Assembly: GCF_003724155.1 (NCBI RefSeq)
Contig: NZ_RJJQ01000012.1
Span: 1 to 64,000, forward strand
Direction: 5' to 3'
From: Flexivirga caeni
Lineage (GTDB): Bacteria > Actinomycetota > Actinomycetes > Actinomycetales > Dermatophilaceae
DNA: 64,000 bases
Shown one piece after another: positions 27,547-35,103 of the stretch (its first letter is position 1; every line of letters begins with the position of its first letter). A program made the translations under genes and the position numbers. Below the pieces are notes generated by a model. It was not told the origin of the DNA. It did not search any database and saw only the letters and a program-made list of their open reading frames with translations.

Positions 27547-28743
27547 CTACTTCTCGTCATCCGGCTCGCCCTCGTCGATCGGGTATGCCGAGGGCTCCTG
27601 GTCGTCGGGCGGCTCCTCGTCCGCGGCCCTGTCTTCGGGCGACCCGGTGTCCGCGGCGCTGTCCTCGGGCGTCGTACCCTCCGGGCGCCGGGCGACCGGG
27701 ATCTCCACCGTCTCGTCGTCGGAGCCGGCGTCCTCGAACTCCACCACCTCGATGTCGTCCGGATCGACCTCGGGCGCGGGCTCGGCGGGTTCGACCTCCG
27801 GCATCCGCCTTCGCCCGGGCGCCGGCGGCAGCAACGACTCGTCGTCCTGCACGTGCTCCTCCAGCCGGCGCAGCGCCGCAGCCCGGCGGCGCACCAGCTC
27901 GTCATCCCCACTGCTGACGGCGTCCATCAGCGCGTTGACACGCTGCAACTCGGCGGCCAGCCGCACGCGGCGCTCAAGGTGCGGGTCGATGGTGTCGTGC
28001 CGCGCTCCGGCATACGCCTCCAGCACGGTGTCGAAAGCATCCGGCTCCGCGAGCACCGACAGCACCGCGAAGTCGGTTGCCGGATCGGACACCGCGGCCT
28101 GCTCCCAGCCGGTGATCGCGGACACCTCGTTGCCGTCGACGAGCACGTGCGACCCCTCCAGCGGGCCGTGCACCGTGCAGGTGGCGAACTTCCACAACGC
28201 GACCTCCTCCAGCGCGCGTTCCCACCGGGACAGCAGCCCGGGCGGGACGTGTCCGGTGGCGGCGGCGCGGTCGAGGGTCGCCAGGCGGCGGGCGCGATAG
28301 GCGTCCGCGTCGTATGCCGGCAGCCCCGCCTCCTCGACCGCGCGCGGATCGACGTCGTGCACCGCGGCCAGGGCGCGGCCGATGCTGCGGGCGATCACCG
28401 ACCCGGGTTGCAGCTCTCGCCATACCAGGGAGGCGCCGGGCAGCCGCGGCTGGACGGCGACCACGGTGCCGTCGTCGGTGGTCGCGATGCCTTCGATCCG
28501 CGGCACTGAGAACGGCACTCGCTTGGTCAGCAGGCGCAACAAGCCGTCGGACTGCTCCATCTGGGCGCCCGCCGCCGTGCTCAGCCCGGCCCGCACCACC
28601 CACTGCGTGCCGTCGGAGGTGGTGACGTAGGCGATCTGGAAGCGATCGTCGCCCGCCGACGAGGTGCCTTGCACGCTGGTCGGGTCGAAATGCGGGACGG
28701 CGGCGGTCGCGAGAGCGGCGAGGGCGAGCGGACTGCGGAGCAC
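27547..28743 (-). CDS. Phosphotransferase-fold protein with degenerate active site
   Basis: A 398-residue protein with an aminoglycoside/macrolide phosphotransferase (APH) fold in the first 270 residues and an acidic Pro/Glu/Asp-rich tail after about 300. The catalytic loop, HGD...N in active enzymes, reads HGPLEGSHV near 191, and the magnesium Asp normally in the (I/V)DW motif is replaced, giving ITGWEQ near 213. The second structural DP..D (VSDPATDFA) is kept. Three key residues are thus missing, so catalysis is doubtful. Similar degenerate proteins seem to lie beside nudC in other Micrococcales (from memory). It is divergent from nudC. Confidence 0.75.
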   Translation of the reverse strand: MLRSPLALAALATAAVPHFDPTSVQGTSSAGDDRFQIAYVTTSDGTQWVVRAGLSTAAGAQMEQSDGLLRLLTKRVPFSVPRIEGIATTDDGTVVAVQPRLPGASLVWRELQPGSVIARSIGRALAAVHDVDPRAVEEAGLPAYDADAYRARRLATLDRAAATGHVPPGLLSRWERALEEVALWKFATCTVHGPLEGSHVLVDGNEVSAITGWEQAAVSDPATDFAVLSVLAEPDAFDTVLEAYAGARHDTIDPHLERRVRLAAELQRVNALMDAVSSGDDELVRRRAAALRRLEEHVQDDESLLPPAPGRRRMPEVEPAEPAPEVDPDDIEVVEFEDAGSDDETVEIPVARRPEGTTPEDSAADTGSPEDRAADEEPPDDQEPSAYPIDEGEPDDEK

Positions 28744-28784
28744 GGCCCCACGGTATGCCGAACGGACGGCATAACCTGGATGGC

Positions 28785-29705
28785 GTGCCCGCAGCCTCGC
28801 AAACTCGTTTCGATCTCGTCCTGGACAGCCGCACCCTCGACCGGCACGCGTTACGCCGCCGCGACCCCGAGCTGATCGCGTCGCTCCTCGCGCAACCCGC
28901 GACCGCCGTGCTCGATGTGTATGGCGACCGCCTCCCCAACACCGGCAACCGGCTGCACTACCGCGCGCCGCAGGCGACCGACCGCGACGAACTGGTGGTG
29001 TATGTCGGGGAGGTCGCCGGGCGCGAAGTGCTCGCCGTGCTGCGGGACCGCGACGACGAGGTGCCGGCGGACGGGCTGCGCTTTCTCGGAATGCGCCTGC
29101 ACCCGGACGACGTGCCGATCGCGGTGACGGCCACCGGGATCGGCCGGTGGCACGCCGTCACCGGGTTCTGCTCCAAGTGCGGGGCACCGACCCGTGTCAC
29201 CGAGGCCGGCTGGGTCCGGCACTGCGACGCCTGCGGTCGCGACCACTTCCCGCGCACCGATCCGGCGGTCATCATGTCGGTCACCGACGCCGACGACCGG
29301 CTGCTGCTCGGCCGGGGCCGCAACTTCGCCGGCAACGGGATGTCGGTGCTGGCTGGTTTCGTTGAGCCCGGTGAGTCGCTGGAGACCGCCGTCGCCCGCG
29401 AGGTCATGGAGGAGGTAGGGGTGTCCGTCACCGACGTGCGATTCCTCGGCGATCAGCCGTGGCCGTTCCCGGCATCGCTGATGGTCGGTTTCACCTGCCG
29501 CGCGACGACCACTGGGCTCACCCTCGACCCCGAGGAGATCGCCGCGGCCCGCTGGTTCACCCGTCCGGAGCTGGCTGCCGCGGTCGCATCCGGCGACGTG
29601 CACCTGTCGCCGCGCCTGTCGATCGCGCGGCACCTCATCGAGCACTGGTATGGCGCGCCGATCGCGCAACCCGACGAAAACGCGATGCTGCGGCAGTCAC
29701 AATGA
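28785..29705 (+). CDS. nudC: NudC-type NADH pyrophosphatase / NAD-RNA decapping hydrolase
   Basis: A 306-residue Nudix enzyme. The zinc ribbon is CSKCG and CDACG (about 131-152), the Nudix box is GFVEPGESLETAVAREVMEE (about 189-208), and the NADH-specific signature QPWPFP follows near 226. It hydrolyses NADH to NMNH and AMP and, in E. coli, removes NAD caps from RNA. The GTG at 28785 is used; an ATG ten codons upstream overlaps the promoter region shared with the phosphotransferase gene. The stop overlaps the uvrD2 start (ATGA). The nudC-uvrD2 pairing is also seen in Mycobacterium. Confidence 0.9.
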   Translation: MPAASQTRFDLVLDSRTLDRHALRRRDPELIASLLAQPATAVLDVYGDRLPNTGNRLHYRAPQATDRDELVVYVGEVAGREVLAVLRDRDDEVPADGLRFLGMRLHPDDVPIAVTATGIGRWHAVTGFCSKCGAPTRVTEAGWVRHCDACGRDHFPRTDPAVIMSVTDADDRLLLGRGRNFAGNGMSVLAGFVEPGESLETAVAREVMEEVGVSVTDVRFLGDQPWPFPASLMVGFTCRATTTGLTLDPEEIAAARWFTRPELAAAVASGDVHLSPRLSIARHLIEHWYGAPIAQPDENAMLRQSQ

Positions 29706-31840
29706 CGGCAGCCATGGAGGAGCCGTCGCCGGCCGACACCGTGCTCACCGGCCTCGACCCGGAGCAACGGCAGGTGGCGAGCAACCCGCTCGGCCCGATG
29801 TGCGTGCTCGCCGGCGCGGGCACCGGCAAGACCCGCGCCATCACCCACCGCATCGCCTATGGCGTGCTCTCGGGGGCCTACCGCCCCGACCGGGTGCTCG
29901 CGGTGACCTTCACCGCACGCGCCGCAGGCGAGATGCGCACCCGGCTGCGCGGTCTCGGGCTGCCGACCGTCCAGGCGCGCACCTTCCACGCAGCGGCTTT
30001 GCGGCAGTTGCAATATTTCTGGCCGCAGGCGATCGGGGGACCGATCCCGCAGTTGCTGAAGCAGAAGGCTCCGGTGGTCGCCGAGGCCGGGGCGAGACTG
30101 CGGCTGGAGCTGGACCGGGTGGTGATCCGCGATCTGGCCGCCGAGATCGAGTGGGCTAAGGTGTCGATGCTGACGCCCGACACCTACCGTGCGCGGGCGG
30201 CGAAGGCCGGGCGCTCGCCGGCCGACCTCGACCTGACCGCGATGGCGCGCCTCTGGGAGACCTACGAGGAGGTCAAGACCGTCCGCGGGGTGATCGACTT
30301 CGAGGACGTGCTGCTGCTGATGTCCGGCATCCTCGCCGAGCGCGACGACATCGCGGCCACGGTGCGTGGCCAATACCGGCACTTCGTCGTCGACGAATAC
30401 CAGGACGTCAATGCCGCACAGCAGGCCCTGCTCGACCTCTGGGTCGGGGACCGCCCCGATCTGTGTGTGGTGGGCGACCCGGCGCAGACCATCTACTCGT
30501 TCACCGGCGCGACACCACAGCATCTGCTCGACTTCGCGCGCCGCCGCCCGGGCACGAGCACCGTGCGGCTGGTACGCAACTACCGCTCGACGCCGCAGGT
30601 CGTGGCGCTGGCCAACCTGGTGCTGCAGTCCGGCACCCGGCGGGCCGAGTCGGTGCAGTTGCAGGCCCAACGTGAGGGCGGCCCGATGCCTCGGCTGAGC
30701 CAGTTCAGTGACGACGAGGCCGAGGCGTCATACGTTGCCGCGGAAGTGAAAACGCTGCTGTCCCAAGGTGTTCCGGCCAGCGAGATCGCCGTCCTCTACC
30801 GCGTCAACGCCCAGAGTGAGGCGATCGAGCAGGCGCTGTCGGCAGCCGGCATCCCTTATCTGGTGCGTGGCGGCGAACGTTTCTTCCAGCGCCCCGAGGT
30901 GCGTCAGGCGCTGGTGCTGTTGCGCGGCGGAGTGCGTGGCGACGACGGTAGCGAGCCGCTCGGCAAGCTCGTGCGCGACATCGTCACCGCCGCCGGCTGG
31001 TCGCCGCAGCGACCGTCGGGCGGCTCGGTGCTGGAGCGCTGGCAGTCGCTCAACGCGCTGGCCGAGCTGGCCGACGACCTCGGCGGGGCCGACGAGCACT
31101 TCCGGTTGCGCGAACTGGTCGCCGAGCTCGATCGGCGCGCCACGGAGCAGCACGCCCCCACCGTTGACGGCGTCACGCTCGCCTCACTGCACGCCGCCAA
31201 GGGCCTCGAGTGGGACGCCGTCTTCCTCATCGGCTGTTCGGACGGACTGCTGCCGATCTCGCTCGCCGAGGGCCCGGCCGCGATCGAGGAGGAGCGCCGG
31301 CTGCTGTATGTCGGATTGACCCGTGCTCGCAAGCACCTGCTGCTCAGCTGGGCGGCAGCGCGCAACCCGGGCGGCCGCGCGAGTCGCCGGCCGTCCCGTT
31401 TCCTCGACGCCGCGGCGTCATTGCTCGGTCCGAGCGCGCGCAGCGCGCCGCGCGCGACCGCTGGTCCGGTCAAGAAGGCCGCCAAGCCGAGGGTCTGCCG
31501 CACGTGTGGCGCCACGCTTGGATCCGCGGCGGAGCGCAAGATCGGCCGGTGTGCGGACTGCCCGTCGACCTACGACGAGGCGCAGTTCGAAGCGCTGCGG
31601 GCCTGGCGGCTGCACGTCGCTTCGCTGAGCAAGGTGCCCGCGTTCGTCGTCTTCACCGATGCGACGCTGATCGCGATTGCCGAGCAGCGGCCCACAGATC
31701 TGGCCGGCCTGGCACAGGTCTCGGGTGTCGGCAAGCACAAGCGCGACACCTACGGCGACGCGGTGCTGTCGGTGCTCGGCGGGGCCGATCCCGAAGTCGC
31801 CGCAGAGGAATGCGTCGCGGCACAACAGGCCGGTGCATGA
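29702..31840 (+). CDS. uvrD2: UvrD2-type superfamily 1 DNA helicase with HRDC domain
   Basis: A 712-residue helicase. Walker A is LAGAGTGKTR near 39, Ia is FTARAAGEMR near 70, motif II is FVVDEYQDVNAAQQ near 228, motif III is GDPAQTIYSFTGA near 258, motif V is LASLHAAKGLEWD near 496, and motif VI is VGLTRARKHLL near 537. A tetracysteine region (CRTC and CADC, about 599-620) joins the motor to an HRDC domain (about 625-705). This layout and length are those of mycobacterial UvrD2. The ATG start overlaps the nudC stop. Confidence 0.92.
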   Translation: MTAAMEEPSPADTVLTGLDPEQRQVASNPLGPMCVLAGAGTGKTRAITHRIAYGVLSGAYRPDRVLAVTFTARAAGEMRTRLRGLGLPTVQARTFHAAALRQLQYFWPQAIGGPIPQLLKQKAPVVAEAGARLRLELDRVVIRDLAAEIEWAKVSMLTPDTYRARAAKAGRSPADLDLTAMARLWETYEEVKTVRGVIDFEDVLLLMSGILAERDDIAATVRGQYRHFVVDEYQDVNAAQQALLDLWVGDRPDLCVVGDPAQTIYSFTGATPQHLLDFARRRPGTSTVRLVRNYRSTPQVVALANLVLQSGTRRAESVQLQAQREGGPMPRLSQFSDDEAEASYVAAEVKTLLSQGVPASEIAVLYRVNAQSEAIEQALSAAGIPYLVRGGERFFQRPEVRQALVLLRGGVRGDDGSEPLGKLVRDIVTAAGWSPQRPSGGSVLERWQSLNALAELADDLGGADEHFRLRELVAELDRRATEQHAPTVDGVTLASLHAAKGLEWDAVFLIGCSDGLLPISLAEGPAAIEEERRLLYVGLTRARKHLLLSWAAARNPGGRASRRPSRFLDAAASLLGPSARSAPRATAGPVKKAAKPRVCRTCGATLGSAAERKIGRCADCPSTYDEAQFEALRAWRLHVASLSKVPAFVVFTDATLIAIAEQRPTDLAGLAQVSGVGKHKRDTYGDAVLSVLGGADPEVAAEECVAAQQAGA

Positions 31841-31864
31841 TCTCTCAAGCCAAGAGTGCGTTGA

Positions 31865-31887
31865 AACATGTTGTCGCACAACGTGTT
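31865..31887. repeat. 23-bp imperfect palindrome after uvrD2
   Basis: Arms AACATGTTGT and ACAACGTGTT are complementary at 9 of 10 positions around a CGC centre. It begins 25 bases after the uvrD2 stop and ends 43 bases before the proposed whiB7 -35 element. It could be an operator for the whiB7 promoter or a terminator without a T-run. Confidence 0.5.
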
Positions 31888-31911
31888 CGAAAATTCCGCC
31901 AGTCCGGTGAA

Positions 31912-31959
31912 GATTTCTCGTTAATTCAGTTGCTCGCGTGTGCGGGCGCGTCGTAGCCT
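31912..31959 (+). promoter_or_regulatory. Candidate whiB7 promoter with AT-rich upstream element
   Basis: TTGCTC at 31930-31935 and TAGCCT at 31954-31959 are separated by 18 bp and preceded by the AT-rich stretch atttctcgttaattcag. WhiB7 proteins activate SigA promoters by inserting their AT-hook into an AT-rich stretch next to the -35 element, and whiB7 is autoregulated, so this layout is what is expected. The unusually A/T-rich composition stands out locally. Confidence 0.5.
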
Positions 31960-32027
31960 GTTGGCTGTTCAGCTCGCGCGTCCAGGCGACGTGGCGAGGT
32001 CCGGGAAAGCGAGAGGAGGGGTTCGAC

Positions 32028-32306
32028 GTGGAAAACATCACCATCATGCTGCCGTGCGATGAGCGCACCGCCATGACGTCTGCCCTTCCGCTGATGACGA
32101 GTGTCCAGCTCGCTACGTCCCGCGGTCGGATCCAGGGGATCAGTGCGCCCGCCGCCGGCAGTGTCATCGGAATGGCCGTGCGCCAGCGCGCCGTCGACGG
32201 CATCTCGGTCGCCGATCTCGGTGCCAAGCGCGGCGTCCCGACCTACCACAACTCCAACTTTGCCGGCGGTGTCCGGTGTTCCCTCTTCGCAAGGCCCCCC
32301 GTCTGA
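32028..32306 (+). CDS. Upstream ORF in the whiB7 leader
   Basis: A 92-codon frame starting GTG (MENITIMLPCDERTAM) with a strong GAGAGGAGGGG ending six bases upstream. Its stop lies 22 bases before the attenuator hairpin. In streptomycetes and mycobacteria, translation of a whiB7/wblC leader ORF controls read-through into the gene, so ribosome-targeting antibiotics induce it. Known leader peptides are often shorter; initiation at an internal ATG (such as 32046) or a different small ORF (a five-codon frame MSAPP overlaps it) cannot be excluded. No protein family is recognised. Confidence 0.5.
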   Translation: MENITIMLPCDERTAMTSALPLMTSVQLATSRGRIQGISAPAAGSVIGMAVRQRAVDGISVADLGAKRGVPTYHNSNFAGGVRCSLFARPPV

Positions 32307-32328
32307 ACAGACGACAAGGTCCTCATCG

Positions 32329-32367
32329 AAGGCCGCGGAACCCGACACCAGGGTCCGCGGCCTTTTT
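32329..32367 (+). terminator. Intrinsic attenuator in the whiB7 leader
   Basis: AAGGCCGCGGA(A)CCC pairs with GGGTCCGCGGCCTT over 14 base pairs with one bulged A and a 7-base loop, followed directly by TTTTTGT counting from the last stem bases. This is a textbook Rho-independent terminator placed inside a leader, 142 bases before the whiB7 start codon. Confidence 0.85.
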
Positions 32368-32508
32368 GTATGTCGCGGGTCGACCACTACCAGGAAGAGC
32401 TCCATGCCCGAGCAGATGACCACCGAACGACCGGTCCGCGCCAACCAGGCACAGGCCGAGCTGAACGGGCCCCGCACCAGGGGTCCTCGCGACAAGGAGG
32501 TGCCACCG

Positions 32509-32796
32509 ATGACGTTGACCGACCTGATGGACGCAACCGAGCTGGCCGTCGAATGCGGCGAGCAGTTGCCCTGTCATCAGAACGACCCCGAACTCTGGTT
32601 CGCCGAGCGGCCGGAGGACGTCGAGTTCGCCAAGGCACTGTGCACCAGCTGCCCGCTGCGCGAGGCCTGCCTCGCCGGGGCGATCGACCGCTCCGAGCCC
32701 TGGGGCGTCTGGGGTGGCGAGCTGTTCGCACAGGGCGTCGTCATACCTCGCAAGCGTCCGCGTGGCCGGCCGCGCAAGCAGACCGTGGCCGCGTGA
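32509..32796 (+). CDS. whiB7: WhiB7-type transcription factor
   Basis: A 95-residue WhiB protein. Four cluster Cys lie at LPCHQN, CTSC and REAC, the turn motif is GVWGGE, and the C-terminal AT-hook is RPRGRPRK, which together identify WhiB7 (WblC), the activator of intrinsic antibiotic resistance. The start at 32509 is set by AAGGAGGTG at 32494-32502, a perfect Shine-Dalgarno with 6-base spacing, and by the length of WhiB7 proteins (about 92-100). An in-frame ATG at 32404 with AGGAAGAG upstream would add 35 residues. Expression is probably controlled by the leader ORF and attenuator upstream. Confidence 0.9.
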   Translation: MTLTDLMDATELAVECGEQLPCHQNDPELWFAERPEDVEFAKALCTSCPLREACLAGAIDRSEPWGVWGGELFAQGVVIPRKRPRGRPRKQTVAA

Positions 32797-32830
32797 TCAC
32801 CGTGCGCACCCGTTCCGACACCGGTATGCC

Positions 32831-32870
32831 GCACGACCGGTGTGTCCCTTCCGGACACCACTGGTCGTGC
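32831..32870 (+). terminator. Imperfect stem-loop downstream of whiB7
   Basis: GCACGACCGGTG-TGTCC pairs with GGACACCACTGGTCGTGC around a CTTCC loop, with one bulge and one G:T-type pair. It begins 35 bases after the whiB7 stop. No T-run follows. Confidence 0.5.
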
Positions 32871-33057
32871 CGGAATGCCCATCCCGAAAGAGCTTTCACC
32901 ATGTTCCAGCTGTTGCGGGTCGAACCGACCCGACCTCGTCCGCCCACGGGGCCACCGGCGACCAGGCGAAGTACGCACCTGACCCGCGTGCTTCCCCCGC
33001 CGACCACACCCCGTCGATGAACGCCCATATGTCGCCCTCAGCAGGCGACCCGATCGC

Positions 33058-33089
33058 AAAGCCGGCCGCGGCTCACCGCGGCCGGCTTT
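33058..33089 (+). terminator. Intrinsic terminator
   Basis: A perfect 14-bp stem (AAAGCCGGCCGCGG) with a CTCA loop is followed by gctgttttgtt. It marks the likely end of the whiB7 transcription unit and the boundary to the accessory block. Confidence 0.8.
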
Positions 33090-33101
33090 GCTGTTTTGTT
33101 G

Positions 33102-33222
33102 GCTTCGGCTCCTCGCACGCCGGCCGGGGTCGTCGCTCGCAGGCTCGCTGCCGCCCCCACCCGTCGTGGTCGTCGCCTCGCGCTCCCTTTTGCTTCGGCT
33201 CCTTGCACGCCGGCCGGGGTCG
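33102..33222 (+). repeat. 31-bp direct repeat pair
   Basis: GCTTCGGCTCCTCGCACGCC and the following 11 bases at 33102-33132 recur at 33192-33222 with one mismatch (C to T). Period 90 bp. The pair sits at the left edge of the accessory block. Confidence 0.7.
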
Positions 33223-33354
33223 CGGGGTTCCATCGCCTGAGACAAATCACCGGCATTGGGTGTTCGTGCTGAAATGCGCCCTGCGAGGGACGATGATTTT
33301 CGCAGTCCTGCGCGGCCGAAGCCCGGTGTCGCTCTGGCATCCGTCCCCTGCGCC

Positions 33355-34995
33355 GTGCGGACAGGACAGCTGACCTTCACTCATCGAAGAGGTGCTCTGA
33401 TTAGTGGTCACACAACCCTCGGGACGATCATTGAGCGGCTCGGGCTGACGTTGCTTACGGTACGGGCCGGGTCACTGGATCGCGCTCGACCCGTGGAGTC
33501 CACCGTGTTGTACGACGCTGCTGACCCGCCACCCGTCCCGGCGGGAGCCGTCGTGCTCGCTGTAGGGGTGAGCGGGGATGACGACGTCGCGCAGTTGGTT
33601 CGTCAGGTGGAGGCGAGCGAGGCTTCCGCTCTGATCGTCCGAGAGCCTGTCGTGGTTGGTGCTGACCTCGAGCGGCTGGCGACCGAAAGCGGTGTCGTCG
33701 TGCTCGGATTGGTTCGTGGAGCGTCCTGGATGCAAGTTGCCAGGATGCTCGAAGATCGAGGCAGCGAGGGTGAGCGACTTGCGGCGGTGTCCGCTGCCGA
33801 CGCACTTGACCTGTTCGAAGTGGCAAACTCACTGTCAGCCCTGCTGACCACACCCGTGACCATCGAGGACGTCAGCTCGCGCATTGTCGCGTTCTCCGCA
33901 GACCAGGCGGACGCCGACGACGCACGCAAGGCCAGCGTGCTGGGTCGCCAGGTCCCTTCGAAATACAACGATCCGATGGTCGAGGCAGGTGTGTTTCGGC
34001 AATTGTATGCCGCGACGGCACCGATCTTCGTGCCGTCCTTCGTCGATGGCGTACGCCCACGAGCAGCAATGCCGATTCGGGCCGGCACAGAGGTGATGGG
34101 GTCCCTCTGGGCGATCGTTGACCAGCCGCTCGGCAGATTGCGAGCGTCGGCGATGATCGAAGCAGCAAGCACTGCGGCGATCGCGATGTTGCGTCGCCGC
34201 GTGGCGGCGGACTCGTCCCGCCACATGAGGACCGTTGTCGTGACGAGCCTGATCGACGGTGGCCCCACTGCAGTCAGCATGGCGGGCAAGATGAACCGCA
34301 ACATCTCCGGCGGCTGCATCCTCGCAGTCGGCGTGCGGAATGATCCTGCCGCGGACGGTGCAACCGCTTCTGCCAAGCTGGACCGGCTGGCAAATTCACT
34401 CTGGATGTGGCTGAACCCGGAGATTCCCGATGCAGTGACCGCCGTCGTCGACAATACGGCCTATGCGGTGATCCCCGCCCACGGTGACAGGCCGCCGGAG
34501 ATGAAGCAGTTGCGCCGGCTTTCCGAAGAGTTCGCTCGGCGGGCTGGCAAGTGCGACGAAGTGGTCGTCGCGATCGGAAAGCACGTCGCGGGAGTGGCGG
34601 AGATGAGGGAGTCTCGCAAGGAAGCAGATCTTGCGCTTCGAGTGCTGTGCACGACGCCCGATCTGTCCCAGCGCGTCGCGATAGCAGCCGATCTGCAGGC
34701 GCATGTGCTGGTGATGCAGCTCTCCGACCTGATGGCGTGCGAGAACATGGCCTTGGCGGGTCCGATTGCGGTCTTGCGGGCGTATGACGAGCAGCATCAA
34801 GCCGCTTTGGAAATGACACTGCGCGCCTGGCTCGACCATTTCGGCGACGTCGCGACGGCGGCAGCGGCGCTGCACGTCCACAAGAACACCTTCCGATATC
34901 GACTCGGACGGGTGGTCGGCATCACCGGCATCGATCTGGGCGACGCCGAAACGAGGTTTCATCTCATGTTGCAGTTCCGGCTGGGCAGGACCTGA
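33355..34995 (+). CDS. PucR family transcriptional regulator
   Basis: About 546 residues. The N-terminal PucR domain begins around TTLGTIIERLGLTLL, a GAF-like or GGDEF-like middle follows, and the C-terminal PucR helix-turn-helix reads GDVATAAAALHVHKNTFRYRL. Such regulators control purine, amino acid or other nitrogen catabolism. The start is uncertain: GTG 33355 is the nearest usual start before the domain, ATG 33256 would add a region overlapping the intergenic repeats, and a GAAGAGG at 33386-33392 sits just upstream of a CTG (33397) and ATT (33400) that fit the domain edge. The catabolic genes downstream are the likely targets. Confidence 0.85.
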   Translation: MRTGQLTFTHRRGALISGHTTLGTIIERLGLTLLTVRAGSLDRARPVESTVLYDAADPPPVPAGAVVLAVGVSGDDDVAQLVRQVEASEASALIVREPVVVGADLERLATESGVVVLGLVRGASWMQVARMLEDRGSEGERLAAVSAADALDLFEVANSLSALLTTPVTIEDVSSRIVAFSADQADADDARKASVLGRQVPSKYNDPMVEAGVFRQLYAATAPIFVPSFVDGVRPRAAMPIRAGTEVMGSLWAIVDQPLGRLRASAMIEAASTAAIAMLRRRVAADSSRHMRTVVVTSLIDGGPTAVSMAGKMNRNISGGCILAVGVRNDPAADGATASAKLDRLANSLWMWLNPEIPDAVTAVVDNTAYAVIPAHGDRPPEMKQLRRLSEEFARRAGKCDEVVVAIGKHVAGVAEMRESRKEADLALRVLCTTPDLSQRVAIAADLQAHVLVMQLSDLMACENMALAGPIAVLRAYDEQHQAALEMTLRAWLDHFGDVATAAAALHVHKNTFRYRLGRVVGITGIDLGDAETRFHLMLQFRLGRT

Positions 34996-35103
34996 GACCA
35001 CTTCTTCGAGACCGGCGCATGAGCATCGCTCCTTCGTGCGGTTGGACAACCTGGCGCGGGAAGTTCGTCTGAATGCATGAGGTCCCGAACGATTCGATGA
35101 CGG

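Larger units (their letters stand above)
32797..33354. other. Gene-poor stretch after whiB7
   Basis: It holds an imperfect stem-loop at 32831-32870, an intrinsic terminator at 33058-33089 and a 31-bp direct repeat. A 39-codon frame at 32901-33020 (MFQLLRVEPTRPRPP) with a weak GAAAGAG upstream could encode a small basic peptide, but the support is thin. Confidence 0.4.

Noticed and set aside
31837-31956. A 39-codon frame overlapping the uvrD2 stop (MISQAKSALKHVVAQRV)
   Set aside because: It has an ATGA overlap, but codon use is unlike the neighbours and it covers the palindrome and the whiB7 promoter.
32901-33020. A 39-codon frame downstream of whiB7 (MFQLLRVEPTRP)
   Set aside because: Only a weak ribosome binding site and a Pro/Arg/Thr-rich composition typical of chance frames in GC-rich DNA.
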